A DNA stretch of 44,017 nt from an uncultured Eggerthella sp. (GCA_902464295.1 CABQIW010000014.1:1-44017), one strand, 5' to 3'. Shown: positions 33,708 through 42,021, counted from the stretch's first letter. The notes: generated by a model not told the origin, from the sequence alone. Program-made: numbers and translations.

Positions 33708-33763
33708 GAGGACAACGGGGACGTAGCTTGTTGTTCGAGGACAACGGGGACGTAGCTTGTTGT
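33708..33763 (+). repeat. Two tandem 29-bp units, each a small stem-loop
   Basis: The 27-bp word that begins GAGGACAACGGGG and ends GCTTGTTGT occurs twice without change (33708-33734, 33737-33763), separated by TC. Each unit folds as ACAAC-N13-GTTGT; in the second the stem is GGACAAC / GTTGTCC. It lies between the tRNA terminator and the end of the convergent gene at 33785. Confidence 0.85.
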
Positions 33764-33784
33764 CCCATTCCGTGATGCTCAAGG

Positions 33785-34150
33785 CTAGCAAGAAGCTTCT
33801 TGGGCGAAAACAAGAGAGTCAGGTTTGCCTTGTGCAAGAGCGGCCTGTTCGTTTCGATTCTTCGCGTTTTGAAGCTGGCGCATGCGGTCGAGCTTGCGAT
33901 TGCGAAAGTAGACAGCCCAGTTCGCCGCTAAGAAGAAGCAATTGAGGATATAGACCGCTAAGACCCAGTTGAGCGAGCCGAGCGTGAGCTTCGCGGCAAC
34001 CCCGCACGCATACCCTGCGCAGATGAGCGCGAGGAATTGCCAACTCGTGCCAAGCGCAGTTTTGGCTTTGTAGGATTTGTAGGCGTTCATTGGCCAAGAA
34101 AGACCGAAGCAGATGAGCATTCCTGCTTCCAAGAGTTCTGCTATGAACAT
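33785..34150 (-). CDS. Small membrane protein, PQ-loop/SemiSWEET-like
   Basis: A 121-residue protein with three hydrophobic helices (about 5-22, 36-54, 59-80) and a basic, Asn/Gln-rich cytoplasmic tail. The stretch GLSWPMNAYKSYKAKTALG followed by SWQF between helices 1 and 2 resembles the PQ-loop of SemiSWEET-like transporters (Pro, then Lys-x-Lys, then Gly-Ser/Thr-Ser). SemiSWEETs dimerise to form a sugar pore; here only the layout is visible and the substrate is open. ATG 34150 has AAAGGA twelve bases before it, a little far. It diverges from the LysR gene, which may regulate it. Confidence 0.7.
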   Translation of the reverse strand: MFIAELLEAGMLICFGLSWPMNAYKSYKAKTALGTSWQFLALICAGYACGVAAKLTLGSLNWVLAVYILNCFFLAANWAVYFRNRKLDRMRQLQNAKNRNEQAALAQGKPDSLVFAQEASC

Positions 34151-34322
34151 CGGGTGCTAGTTCCTTTCTTCTGTACGATTTCTTCCCGCAGGCGCTTTCC
34201 GTTCGAGGTCCCTGCGAAAGTGTGATCTGAGCGTTCGCGGTTTGGGCGTTCGCAGGTTTAGCGGCATCAGGATCGCTCTTTAGATTCTCTCGCTCCGTGA
34301 GTGTTTATTCCAATATATTGAT

Positions 34323-34352
34323 TTGCAAGTATTGATACCTATTAGGTATGAT
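34323..34352 (+). promoter_or_regulatory. LysR-type promoter and autoregulatory dyad
   Basis: Candidate -35 TTGCAA (34323-34328), 18-bp spacer, -10 TATGAT (34347-34352). The spacer and -10 are covered by a perfect dyad ATACCT-ATT-AGGTAT (34335-34349), which is a T-N11-A type LysR box. With the start codon at 34359, transcription would begin at or near the ATG, so the message may be leaderless. The positions are seen; use by this LysR protein is inferred. Confidence 0.6.
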
Positions 34353-34358
34353 TCAAAC

Positions 34359-35213
34359 ATGGATCTCAATAAACTTCGATACTTTCTTGTGGTCGCTGAG
34401 ACCGAACATGTTACCCAGGCGGCGAACATGCTGGGTATTTCTCAGCCTGCACTCACGCGCGCGATCCATCGGCTCGAAGAGGAGTTAGGGGTAACGCTCA
34501 TAGCAGGAGAGGGTCGCAATATCCGCCTGACCGAAGAAGGGCTCTTCCTCAAGCAGCATGCAGCCCAAGCGATGCGTACGCTCGATGAAGCAGAAGATGC
34601 CGTGAAGATATTCTCGACGCAGTGGCAGCAGACGATAGACCTTTGTATTGAAAGTGCTTCTGCAATCGTTACGGATGCTATTGTGAACTACTCGAAGAAG
34701 AATCCGCATGTCAGTTTCGAGCTTCACCAGGAAACCGATGAGCGCATGAATGACATCATAATCTCCTCTTCGCCGTATTCGAACAGAAGCAATTCATACA
34801 CAGAGCGTATCGGCATAGTCGTGCCCTATCATCTTTGTGAAAAGCTTTCCGCTGAAGTTGCGCTTGAGGATCTGCGCGATTGGGGCTTCATCTGCTTGGC
34901 AGGCAATCGCGGTTTCAGAAAGCAGTGTGACCTGCTTTGTAAAAGCTGCGGTTTTGTGCCTTCCATCGTTTTCGAAAGCGATAATCCTTCGGTGGTGCGT
35001 AAGATGATCGAGGTTGGATTAGGGGTTGGCTTTTGGCCTGAATATAGTTGGGGAAGGCTGAGATCCGACGAAGCGCGGTGGCTTCCTCTTGTTGACGAAG
35101 GTTTTGAACGTACAATTCGTATCGAGCTTACCTCGCAAGGGATCGAGAAGCCTGCCGCGCGAGAGTTTCGCGCATTTCTGCTCGAGTGCTTTGGCGAGAT
35201 ATGGAATGGCTAA
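34359..35213 (+). CDS. LysR-family transcriptional regulator
   Basis: A 284-residue regulator. N-terminal winged helix-turn-helix: MDLNKLRYFLVVAETEHVTQ, ANMLGISQPALTRAIHRLE, then the wing around RNIRLTEEG. The effector domain (~90-284) ends with the block VRKMIEVGLGVGFWPEYSW, typical of LysR. The spacing and the ERIGIVVPYHLCEKL segment fit co-inducer-binding subdomain RD-I. ATG 34359 fits the LysR start; an upstream extension of 12 residues would contain the promoter. A dyad overlaps its own promoter. Targets may be the divergent PQ-loop gene or the ZIP transporter downstream, not shown by sequence. Confidence 0.94.
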   Translation: MDLNKLRYFLVVAETEHVTQAANMLGISQPALTRAIHRLEEELGVTLIAGEGRNIRLTEEGLFLKQHAAQAMRTLDEAEDAVKIFSTQWQQTIDLCIESASAIVTDAIVNYSKKNPHVSFELHQETDERMNDIIISSSPYSNRSNSYTERIGIVVPYHLCEKLSAEVALEDLRDWGFICLAGNRGFRKQCDLLCKSCGFVPSIVFESDNPSVVRKMIEVGLGVGFWPEYSWGRLRSDEARWLPLVDEGFERTIRIELTSQGIEKPAAREFRAFLLECFGEIWNG

Positions 35214-35396
35214 GAGCTAAGAAGGGGCGCTTCTAGAGTGTCTGTTTGCGAATGCTTGAGGGGTCTCAGTATCGCATGGTGTTATTCGCATTCGTCTTAA
35301 CGTTTAGCAACGATTCTGTTTCGTGCAAATCGAATCAACGAAAAAGAGACTAAGCTGTAGTTGTCCATTATCCGAGCAAGAGAGGAATGAAGTGCT

Positions 35397-36188
35397 GTGA
35401 ATACCATGATGCTTGGTGTCGTTGTTGCGCTAACGGTTCCTCTGGCAGGGACAACATTGGGATCTGCTCTTGCGTTCTTCATGAAAAAGCAGATCAGCAC
35501 TTTGTTCCAAAAGGCACTTTTGGGCTTTGCAGCTGGTGTGATGATCGCTGCGTCGGTGTGGAGCTTGATTAACCCTGCGATCGATATGGCAGCTGAACAA
35601 GGGATCGTCCCTTGGATTCCAGCTGCTGTGGGCTTTCTTGCGGGCATGGGTGTGTTGCTCATCATCGATTCACTCCTGCCTCATCTTCATCTTGATTCTG
35701 ACAAGCCTGAAGGGTTGCCTAGCCATCTGAAGGATTCGACGATGCTCTTTTTGGCCATTGCGATCCATAATTTACCAGAAGGCATGGCGGTGGGCGTGGT
35801 GCTTGCTGGTTTCGTCTCAGGGCAAAGCAGCATTGCGCTCGCGGGCGTGGTGGCCCTTGCGATCGGCATCGCGGTTCAAAACATTCCTGAAGGCGCGGTG
35901 ATATCGATGCCGCTCGTTGCCAATGGAGTTTCCAAGAGCAAAGCTTTCGGGCTCGGTGTTCTTTCCGGAGTGATCGAACCAGCAGGCGTGTTGTTGATGC
36001 TCGCGCTTACTAGCGTGGTAACTCCCATCTTGCCCTATGTGCTCGCTTTTGCGGCCGGGGCGATGATCTATGTGGTGGTCGAGGAGCTAATTCCTGAAAC
36101 TCAGAGTGGCAAACATAGCAACATTGGCACCATCGGCGTTGCGATTGGTTTTGTGCTCATGATGATCTTGGATGTTGCTTTGGGCTAA
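35397..36188 (+). CDS. ZIP-family divalent metal transporter (ZupT-like)
   Basis: A 263-residue membrane protein with about eight helices. The metal-binding motifs are IAIHNLPEGMAVG in helix 4 (~122-134) and QNIPEGAVIS in helix 5, with EELIPE near the end. These match bacterial ZIP proteins that take up or equilibrate Zn2+, Fe2+ or Mn2+. The short His-containing loop LLPHLHLDSDKPEGLPSHL between helices 3 and 4 is the usual variable metal-sensing loop. The GTG start at 35397 lies 11 bases after GAGGA; ATG 35406 is an alternative. The 183 bp upstream show no gene. No Zur or DtxR site was recognised. Confidence 0.93.
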   Translation: MNTMMLGVVVALTVPLAGTTLGSALAFFMKKQISTLFQKALLGFAAGVMIAASVWSLINPAIDMAAEQGIVPWIPAAVGFLAGMGVLLIIDSLLPHLHLDSDKPEGLPSHLKDSTMLFLAIAIHNLPEGMAVGVVLAGFVSGQSSIALAGVVALAIGIAVQNIPEGAVISMPLVANGVSKSKAFGLGVLSGVIEPAGVLLMLALTSVVTPILPYVLAFAAGAMIYVVVEELIPETQSGKHSNIGTIGVAIGFVLMMILDVALG

Positions 36189-36266
36189 CTCTAGCGTATA
36201 CTGAATATTCTCATGGCTGGCAATAAAGTGATTGGATCTGGAAAGCGACCGATACGGAGGAACAGC

Positions 36267-36656
36267 ATGTTGGAAGCTGGTATCACGAACACTGAAACAA
36301 CGATGGTCACCGAGCAGAATACTGCTCTTGCGCTGGGTAGCGGAACGGTTGAAGTGTTCGCCACACCTGCGATGATCAATCTTATCGAATACACGTGCGC
36401 TCGTAGCGTGGAGGACGAACTCGAGTCCGGACGGACTACGGTGGGCACGAACCTCAACATTTCTCATGATGCGCCCACGCCTATTGGCATGGAGGTCTCC
36501 TGCAAGAGCAAATTGGTGAAGGTTGATGGACGCGCGCTCTCTTTTGAGGTGGAAGTGGTCGATGAACGGGGGACCGTGGGCCGTGGTACGCACGATCGCT
36601 TCATCGTTGATAAAGAGCGCTTCCAATCAAAGGCGAACGCGAAGCTGGATAAGTAG
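36267..36656 (+). CDS. Hotdog-fold thioesterase (FlK-like)
   Basis: A 129-residue hotdog-fold protein. FATPAMINLIEYTC contains the conserved Glu, and VGTNLNISHDAPTPIGM the conserved His, in the same order as in the fluoroacetyl-CoA thioesterase FlK and its broad family of small acyl-CoA thioesterases. VEVVDERGTVGRGTHDRFIVD is the last strand pair. Members hydrolyse short acyl-CoA, the real substrate unknown. ATG 36267 follows GGAGG. The frame could be extended to 36213 but there is no ribosome site. The gene is not obviously linked with the ZIP transporter (78 bp gap). Confidence 0.9.
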   Translation: MLEAGITNTETTMVTEQNTALALGSGTVEVFATPAMINLIEYTCARSVEDELESGRTTVGTNLNISHDAPTPIGMEVSCKSKLVKVDGRALSFEVEVVDERGTVGRGTHDRFIVDKERFQSKANAKLDK

Positions 36657-36690
36657 GTGACAAACTACCTGGTCGTTCGACACCTTTTTA

Positions 36691-36851
36691 GTTCGATCAG
36701 TGAAGAGCGCGAGACACGAGGTGACCCGCTTCCCTGTTCGCGAATCAGATAAACTGATTCGCTCATGCGTCGCTGCTTTGCTCGGGTTTTATTAAAATGA
36801 ATTTAGTTGGCAAAGAGTCACCTCGCTGCCTCACCCTCTCCGCTGATCGAG
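36691..36851 (-). repeat. Class A palindromic intergenic repeat, copy A3
   Basis: 161 bp. CGAGGTGAC and GTCACCTCG close to each end pair perfectly. The variable hairpin is GCGAATCAG-ATAAA-CTGATTCGC; the second stem is CTTTGC (36776-36781) / GCAAAG (36810-36815). The left end TTCGATCAGTGAAGAGCGCG differs from the right end consensus more than in A2 or A4. It fills the gap between the thioesterase and the convergent nuclease gene. Confidence 0.9.
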
Positions 36852-36912
36852 CAAGTCGATGCGAGCTATGTCGAAAAGGTCTGTGCGGGTAGTTTGCCAC
36901 CTGATGAGGGCG

Positions 36913-37944
36913 CTAGGGATTGCAGCGGGCGCAAGGTTTATAGCCGAGTTCGATCAGGTGTTCGCGGGTATCGGTAACGTCTGATCGGTTCTTCGTCTTC
37001 ATGTCAGCTACCGATGAGCAACCTGGATAGTGGAATCGCTTGGTGTTCGTGTTGAGCACATAGGAGTGCTCGATCGTTTCGGCGGCAGCAGCGCTTTCCT
37101 GGGCTTGTTCATTCGTTTTCGCATTGTTTGCTAATGAGCTCTTTGTAGAAGGATCACCAAGCTTGCTCTTGCCTGTTGCATAGTCGATCACTACACCAGG
37201 CTGCACATTGTAGCAGTACACATTCAGGCACACTGAAGCACCGTTGTCTTCGAGCGAGAGCGCTTCGATCTGCACGCCGCGCGCAACCAAGTCATCACCA
37301 CGGAAATCAGGCGTGACGCGCATAAGCACATGGCGTTTGTGGGTATACCCCGCATTTAGGTAGTCACGGATCTTGTCCTCGAATTTGGCCATGACATCGT
37401 GGTTCAAGTGCTCTGTTCCCGTGATCAGGTCGAGTGGGTTCACAGCTTCATCACTGAGCGAATAAGCGATCAAGTGCGAACGCTCATAGAGATGATCGAG
37501 CCCGATCTGGGGATACTTTGCCTGAACGAAACCGCTGGGATCGGGCATATTCTTCGCGCGCGTGCTTCCCTTTGCAGGACGCGTGTTCTCGCAGAGCTTT
37601 GCGAATGCTCCCGTTGCACGGCCGAGCGCATCAAGTTCCCCATAGATTTCGGTGCCATCGGGAACTTCCCAGTCGGCTTCGGAGAAGGTGGGTCGATCGT
37701 CGTTCAGAACGATATAATCCTGGCCTGAGTAATCGGGAACTTCCGCAAGATCAGCAGATGAACTTGGTTGCTCGCCTGCCTGCGTTTGCTCTTGTGCATA
37801 AGGAGCGCTTGCTGTCGACTCAGGGGAATCTTGTTGGGCTGGTGTCGTGCAGCCGCCCAGCAGGGTAAGGGCAAGTGCGATGCTGACGAAAAGGGCAACT
37901 ATCGATCCGAGTGTTGATCGCGCTTTGTTAGTGGGGTCTTCCAT
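36913..37944 (-). CDS. Lipoprotein DNA/RNA non-specific endonuclease with C-terminal Cys motif
   Basis: A 343-residue exported nuclease. Signal: Lys8/Arg9, then a hydrophobic stretch and lipobox LLGGC (Cys32). A Ser/Gln/Glu-rich spacer (~33-70) leads to the nuclease domain (~90-270) of the Endonuclea_NS_2 (streptodornase-like) type: LYERSHLIAYSLSDEAVNP (catalytic His157) and LITGTEHLN with a later Glu. The C-terminal module (~295-343) has FHYPGCSSVADM and PCARCNP (Cys309, Cys338, Cys341), similar to the Ada-like zinc-type motif seen behind cell-surface nucleases. It may digest DNA for nucleotides at the cell surface. Start ATG 37944; the earlier ATG (37998) would put 18 extra residues before the signal. 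Confidence 0.88.
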   Translation of the reverse strand: MEDPTNKARSTLGSIVALFVSIALALTLLGGCTTPAQQDSPESTASAPYAQEQTQAGEQPSSSADLAEVPDYSGQDYIVLNDDRPTFSEADWEVPDGTEIYGELDALGRATGAFAKLCENTRPAKGSTRAKNMPDPSGFVQAKYPQIGLDHLYERSHLIAYSLSDEAVNPLDLITGTEHLNHDVMAKFEDKIRDYLNAGYTHKRHVLMRVTPDFRGDDLVARGVQIEALSLEDNGASVCLNVYCYNVQPGVVIDYATGKSKLGDPSTKSSLANNAKTNEQAQESAAAAETIEHSYVLNTNTKRFHYPGCSSVADMKTKNRSDVTDTREHLIELGYKPCARCNP

Positions 37945-38048
37945 GATCTCGATTCTGCCTGTTGGCTTCAACTTGAAACGAATAGTATCAAGAACCATTC
38001 GTCAAGCACAACCTAATCGGGGTGAGTTCAAGCTGAGGATCATGCAGT

Positions 38049-38552
38049 TCAGCAGAGGTAGGGGAGCAGAGCGGCTCGGTAGGCCTCGACAAGATCGGGC
38101 AGTTTCATCGCTGCATTCGCGGGGCTTGTCGAAGGGAGCTGTTCGCAAGGCAAGTGCACTGCAGGTTCGCAGAGCTTGCGATAGAGTTGAGTGGCTTTGG
38201 CGCCCGTGCAAAAGATCTGCTCGATGGGTGCCGCTGCGCAGAGGTGCGCGATGTCGTTAGGTTTGGGGTCGCGGATGCTCGCGTCGCTTGCACCCGCTAT
38301 CGTGCAAGAGGCGAGCACATCCCAAAGCGCGATGTGGTGGGTGAGCAGGAGCTGCTTCTTTTCGGGAATGGTTTGCGGCACTTCAGCGTCGAATACTGAG
38401 GCAAGCACCTTCCAAAACCGGTTTTGCGGATGACCGTAGTAGAACCCTTGCTCGCGCGATTTGGGTGAGGGCATCGTTCCGAGCATGAGCACGCGGCTCT
38501 CCGCATCGAACACCGGCTCGATCTCATGGATGATATGTGCTTCGTTTTGCAT
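38049..38552 (-). CDS. DNA-deoxyinosine glycosylase (uracil-DNA glycosylase superfamily)
   Basis: A 167-residue protein. The N-terminal signature VLMLGTMPSPKSREQGFYY followed by GHPQNRFWKVLA is that of the hypoxanthine/deoxyinosine glycosylase (TIGR04274-type) branch of the UDG superfamily. LWDVLASC and FCTGAKATQLYRKL are further blocks, and LPSTSPANA is the late loop that enters the DNA groove. It would remove deaminated adenine (and maybe uracil) from DNA. ATG 38552 is used; the frame upstream to 38597 has no ribosome site, and AAGG is 10 bases from 38552. It is transcribed alone. Confidence 0.9.
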   Translation of the reverse strand: MQNEAHIIHEIEPVFDAESRVLMLGTMPSPKSREQGFYYGHPQNRFWKVLASVFDAEVPQTIPEKKQLLLTHHIALWDVLASCTIAGASDASIRDPKPNDIAHLCAAAPIEQIFCTGAKATQLYRKLCEPAVHLPCEQLPSTSPANAAMKLPDLVEAYRAALLPYLC

Positions 38553-38714
38553 CACGTGCTGCCTTCTTCGGAGGGGGCGAACCGACCTTTCGAGCAAGCC
38601 TACTACGTTGTGCGCGTCTGCACAACCGAGAACATTTGGGCAATCAGGCTGTGTGTTCCTCGATCGAGTATTGTTCGCTCTGTTCCAGGGAGCGCCAGAT
38701 CAGCCGTGCGCAGC

Positions 38715-39494
38715 TTAGAAGAGCGCGGGAAGCATGTTGATGGCCAATGCAAGTGCGATCAGGCCGAGGCAAAGCACCATCGCCAGCACGTCTTTGCCCG
38801 AGAAGGGATATTCCTTGTAGCCGCTTGCGGGTGTGCGCAAATTGAAGCCGCGCACCTCTGCAGCGATCGCAGCGCTGTTGATCTTTCGAACCGAAGAGAC
38901 GAGCAGCGGAACGCAAAGCGGCACCATCAGCTGGAGCTTCTTCACGATGCTGCCCGAATCGAATTCAACCCCGCGCGCGGTCTGTGCTTCCATGATGCCC
39001 TTCATATCGTTCATGAATACAGGGATGAAGTGCACGGCGCTCGTGAACGTGAAGGCATATTTATAGGGTACGTGCAGGACCTTGCAGCACGCGTTGGCGA
39101 TGTCGCCCAGCTTCGTGATGTAGAGCACCAAGAAGAGTGGGATCGCGCAGGCGATCAGGCGCATGATGATGATAAGCGCCGCCAAAAGGCTTCCCGTGCC
39201 GATGTATCCCCAAGGGAGCGCCACGAGAAGCGTGCCTTGCGGGGTGGTGAGCAACGCAATGAGCGCAAGGATGATCGAGAAGATAGCGACCGCTTTCGCA
39301 AGCCCTGCTGCCTGACGGGTCATCTTGCATGTTGCTGCGAGTGCGAAGTCGAGCATGAGGATGCAGGCAAGGAAGATGATGTTTGCTGTGCAAAAACAGG
39401 CGACCGAGATGAGCAGCGCGCAGGCAAGCTTCGCGAGTGGATTCATGCGGTGAAGGAAGCTTGTACCAGGGATGTATTCGAGGAAACGTGCCAT
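38715..39494 (-). CDS. ecfT: ECF transporter T component (EcfT)
   Basis: A 259-residue integral membrane protein with five or six helices in the first 140 residues. The cytoplasmic coupling helices carry the two Ala-Arg-Gly-type motifs: AQTARGVEF (~192) and AAEVRGFNL (~222), which bind the two ATPase subunits. The start region FLEYIPGTSFLHRMNPLAKL is a family hallmark (Pro-Gly-x-Ser-x-Leu-H-x-x-x-P). It is the last gene of a four-gene unit, 3 bp after the second ATPase, and completes a dedicated (group I) ECF importer with the S component at 41336. Confidence 0.94.
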   Translation of the reverse strand: MARFLEYIPGTSFLHRMNPLAKLACALLISVACFCTANIIFLACILMLDFALAATCKMTRQAAGLAKAVAIFSIILALIALLTTPQGTLLVALPWGYIGTGSLLAALIIIMRLIACAIPLFLVLYITKLGDIANACCKVLHVPYKYAFTFTSAVHFIPVFMNDMKGIMEAQTARGVEFDSGSIVKKLQLMVPLCVPLLVSSVRKINSAAIAAEVRGFNLRTPASGYKEYPFSGKDVLAMVLCLGLIALALAINMLPALF

Positions 39495-39497
39495 TTC

Positions 39498-40400
39498 TTA
39501 CTCCTTGATCAGCGCGCATCGTTCAACGACGAGTGCATCGGTGTTCTCGTAGATGATGGTGCGTTCGCACCCTTTGGTTTTGAGTGCGTCCTCGATCGCG
39601 CGGCGCATCTCGTCCAAAGTATTCGCCTGCGCGATAGGGGTAGTGCTCAGTGCGGGAAGCTCTTGGGCAAGCTGCATCGAGATCTCACAGATCTGCGGAG
39701 CGATCAGGTCCGCGCGGTGCAAGACATCACTATCGCGCAGCACTTCGAAGGTGGGGCCATCGGCAACGATGCGGCCGTTCGTCATGGCGATCACTCGTTT
39801 GGCATGATCGCCTACCACTTCCATATCGTGGCAGACCATCACCACGGTGGTGCCCTTCTGGTGCGCGCGTTCGATCGCCTCCATGACCTTGCAGCACTCG
39901 CGATAGTCAAGCCCTGTGGTCGGCTCATCGAGGATGAGCACCTCAGGTTCGGTCACCAGGATGGAGGCGAGTGCGAGGAGCTGGCGCGTTCCGCGGTTAA
40001 GCAGGAACGGTTCAGCGTCCGCATCGAAGTTGAAGTGCGCGATCATCGCATCGACCTTTTCCTGCGCTTGCTCATCTAGGCGCCCTTGCGCTTTGAATCC
40101 GAAGAGCAGCTCTTCGCGCACGGTATTGCAGCAGATCTGCCGATCGGGATTCTGGAAGAGGAAGCCAACTTTGCGCGCGATCTCGCTCGTACGCAGTTCG
40201 GTGGTGGGCGTTTCATTGAGCAACACCGCGCCTTCGCTTGGCTTGAGCAGGCCATTCATCAGGCGCATGGTAGTGGATTTTCCTGCGCCATTCGTACCGA
40301 CGAAGGCGACGAATTCGCCATCATCGATCGTGAAGCTCACGTCGCGCAAAACGGGCAGCTGATCATCGTAGACAGCGTGAACATTGCAAAACTCGATCAT
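39498..40400 (-). CDS. ecfA2: ECF transporter ATPase component (second)
   Basis: A 300-residue ABC ATPase. Walker A GTNGAGKST, Q-loop FLFQNPDRQICCNTV, Walker B VLILDEPTTGLD and switch VCHDME. The signature motif is degenerate (LNRGTRQLLALAS instead of LSGGQ), so this subunit may provide one weaker ATP site. About 60 extra residues at the C-terminus (after ~240) are not part of the usual ATPase. ATG 40400 follows AAGGAGG and overlaps the preceding stop (ATGA). It binds EcfT with the other ATPase as a heterodimer. Confidence 0.93.
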   Translation of the reverse strand: MIEFCNVHAVYDDQLPVLRDVSFTIDDGEFVAFVGTNGAGKSTTMRLMNGLLKPSEGAVLLNETPTTELRTSEIARKVGFLFQNPDRQICCNTVREELLFGFKAQGRLDEQAQEKVDAMIAHFNFDADAEPFLLNRGTRQLLALASILVTEPEVLILDEPTTGLDYRECCKVMEAIERAHQKGTTVVMVCHDMEVVGDHAKRVIAMTNGRIVADGPTFEVLRDSDVLHRADLIAPQICEISMQLAQELPALSTTPIAQANTLDEMRRAIEDALKTKGCERTIIYENTDALVVERCALIKE

Positions 40401-41236
40401 GCGAGCACCTCCTTGCATACATTGCAAGCGCCTTCCACATCACGTACGGAAGGGCCGCGGTAGAAGCCGTCGTGGCGCAGCTGGTTGATAAGGCTCGTGG
40501 AGCGCGGGCAATTGATGCCGATCTCGAGCAGTTCAGCAGAGTGGGCGAGAACCGCTTCCGGGGTGTCGCAAAAGCGGATCGTTCCCTGGTCGAGCACGAG
40601 CAGGAGATCGGCGTAGTGGGAGAGAAGCGCGATCTTCTGCTCGACCACCACGATGGTCGTGTTGTTCTTCTGCGCATAGTCCTTGAGCAGCTTGAAGACA
40701 CCGACCGATGAGACCGGATCGAGCTCTGCAGTCGGTTCATCGAGCACGAGTATACGGGGCTCAAGCGCGATGATAGACGCGAGCGCCACCTTTTGCTTCT
40801 GACCTCCGGAGAGACTGTCGATCGTGCGATCGCGCAAGGCTTCGATGCCCATCGCTTCGAGCGAGGCGGCAAGCCGGTGTTCGATCTGGTCCTTCGGCAC
40901 GCCGAAATTCTCGAGTCCGTAGAGGATCTCATCTTCGACAACGGAAGAGACCATCTGGCTATCGATGTCCTGGCAAACGCTGCCGACCAAACGCGAGATG
41001 CTGGTGAGGTCGGTTTCGACGGTATCAAGCCCGCATACGTGCACCGAACCGTAGAAATCGCCCGGATAGCAGTGGGGGATGATGCCGTTGAACGCGTAGG
41101 TGAGCGTTGACTTGCCTGAACCTGCGGCTCCTGTTATGCCCAAGAAGGTACCAGGCGCGAGCGAGAGGTTGATGTCGTGTAGGGTAGGAGCAGTGCTTTC
41201 TGCATATTGGAACGTGAAATCTTTGAATTCGATCAT
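40397..41236 (-). CDS. ecfA1: ECF transporter ATPase component (first)
   Basis: A 279-residue ABC ATPase with regular motifs: Walker A GAAGSGKST, signature LSGGQKQKVALAS, Walker B ILVLDEPTAELDP and a switch region VVVEQKI (Glu-Gln instead of His is usual in some ECF ATPases). Start ATG 41236 (MIEFKDF) after GAGAGGA; an in-frame ATG lies 13 residues upstream but has no ribosome site. The segment CQDIDSQMVSSVVEDEI is the Q-loop. It follows the S component after 99 bp and is translationally coupled to the second ATPase. Confidence 0.94.
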   Translation of the reverse strand: MIEFKDFTFQYAESTAPTLHDINLSLAPGTFLGITGAAGSGKSTLTYAFNGIIPHCYPGDFYGSVHVCGLDTVETDLTSISRLVGSVCQDIDSQMVSSVVEDEILYGLENFGVPKDQIEHRLAASLEAMGIEALRDRTIDSLSGGQKQKVALASIIALEPRILVLDEPTAELDPVSSVGVFKLLKDYAQKNNTTIVVVEQKIALLSHYADLLLVLDQGTIRFCDTPEAVLAHSAELLEIGINCPRSTSLINQLRHDGFYRGPSVRDVEGACNVCKEVLA

Positions 41237-41335
41237 GATGAGGTCCTCTCGAGCAAGGGGGCAGCACGCAGGCATCTGCGCAGATTTGAGTGTTTGCGGG
41301 GTTTGCCTACGCGCGCGCCGCCTGTTCGCTTCGAT

Positions 41336-41959
41336 CTAGTGGAGCTTGAGCACTTTCTTCAAGGGGAGGGTGAGGATCGCGACGAGGATGCAGTTGACGG
41401 TTGCCGTTCCGAATACCATGACGGCATAGGTCACGAGCGTTACTGGCAGGCTCAGGCCATTGAGCGCTACACCGACGATGAGCGCAAAGGTGTAGCCAGA
41501 AACAGCAGTCGAAAGGAAGGTGGTGACCAGCGGATTGAGGTCGACCTTACCTGCGATGCGCATCGGAACGTGAATCAGAAGGCCGCAAGCGAGTGCGCCG
41601 AGCACCTCTGAGGGGATGTTGACCCAGGGCGTTGCGTTGAGCATCGGGATCTGGCAGATGAGTCCAGCGAGAAGACCGATGACAAGGGATTGTCCGAGCT
41701 TCGGGCGCACCAAGATGATCGCCAAGCAATACATCGCGATGATGAAGTTAGGCTTCATGCCGGCGAAGCTGAAGAAGCTCGAAACTGTGAGCTTGAGCAC
41801 CGCGCCTGCTGCTAAGAGCACCGCGATCAAGATGAGATCGCGCACCGAAAGGCCGCTCTCGTTCTTTTTGGCCACCTCGCGTTTTTGCGCGCGCGGGGTG
41901 CGGAGTGCAGCGGTTGCTTGTGCTGCGCCATTGGTGTTGATGTTGTTCGTCTCTGCCAT
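41336..41959 (-). CDS. ECF transporter S component, probably tryptophan-specific (TrpP-like)
   Basis: A 207-residue membrane protein. After a hydrophilic N-terminus (~1-40) come about six helices; LILIAVLLAAGAVLKL then FFSFAGMKPNFIIAMYCLAI and PKLGQSLVIGLLAG resemble the tryptophan S protein TrpP (the GMKPDF-type segment), as recalled. The binding protein captures the substrate and topples in the membrane when the T-A-A module hydrolyses ATP. The T-box upstream has a TGG specifier, an independent pointer to tryptophan. ATG 41959 is preceded by GAAAGGAAG. First gene of the S-A-A-T operon. Confidence 0.88.
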   Translation of the reverse strand: MAETNNINTNGAAQATAALRTPRAQKREVAKKNESGLSVRDLILIAVLLAAGAVLKLTVSSFFSFAGMKPNFIIAMYCLAIILVRPKLGQSLVIGLLAGLICQIPMLNATPWVNIPSEVLGALACGLLIHVPMRIAGKVDLNPLVTTFLSTAVSGYTFALIVGVALNGLSLPVTLVTYAVMVFGTATVNCILVAILTLPLKKVLKLH

Positions 41960-42021
41960 TTTGCTACTTCCTTTCGTTTCGTCTTCGGCAGTTCACACAA
42001 CTTCAACCTTTTCCCGACAAT

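Noticed and set aside
33575..33763. Integration site (att) at tRNA-Thr
   Set aside because: The tandem repeat nearby does not copy the tRNA 3' end and no integrase or phage gene is next to it.
38526..40079. 517-codon plus-strand open frame over the EcfT and EcfA2 genes
   Set aside because: Antisense to two clearly recognised ECF genes; its product is rich in Arg, Glu, Asp and His with no domain.
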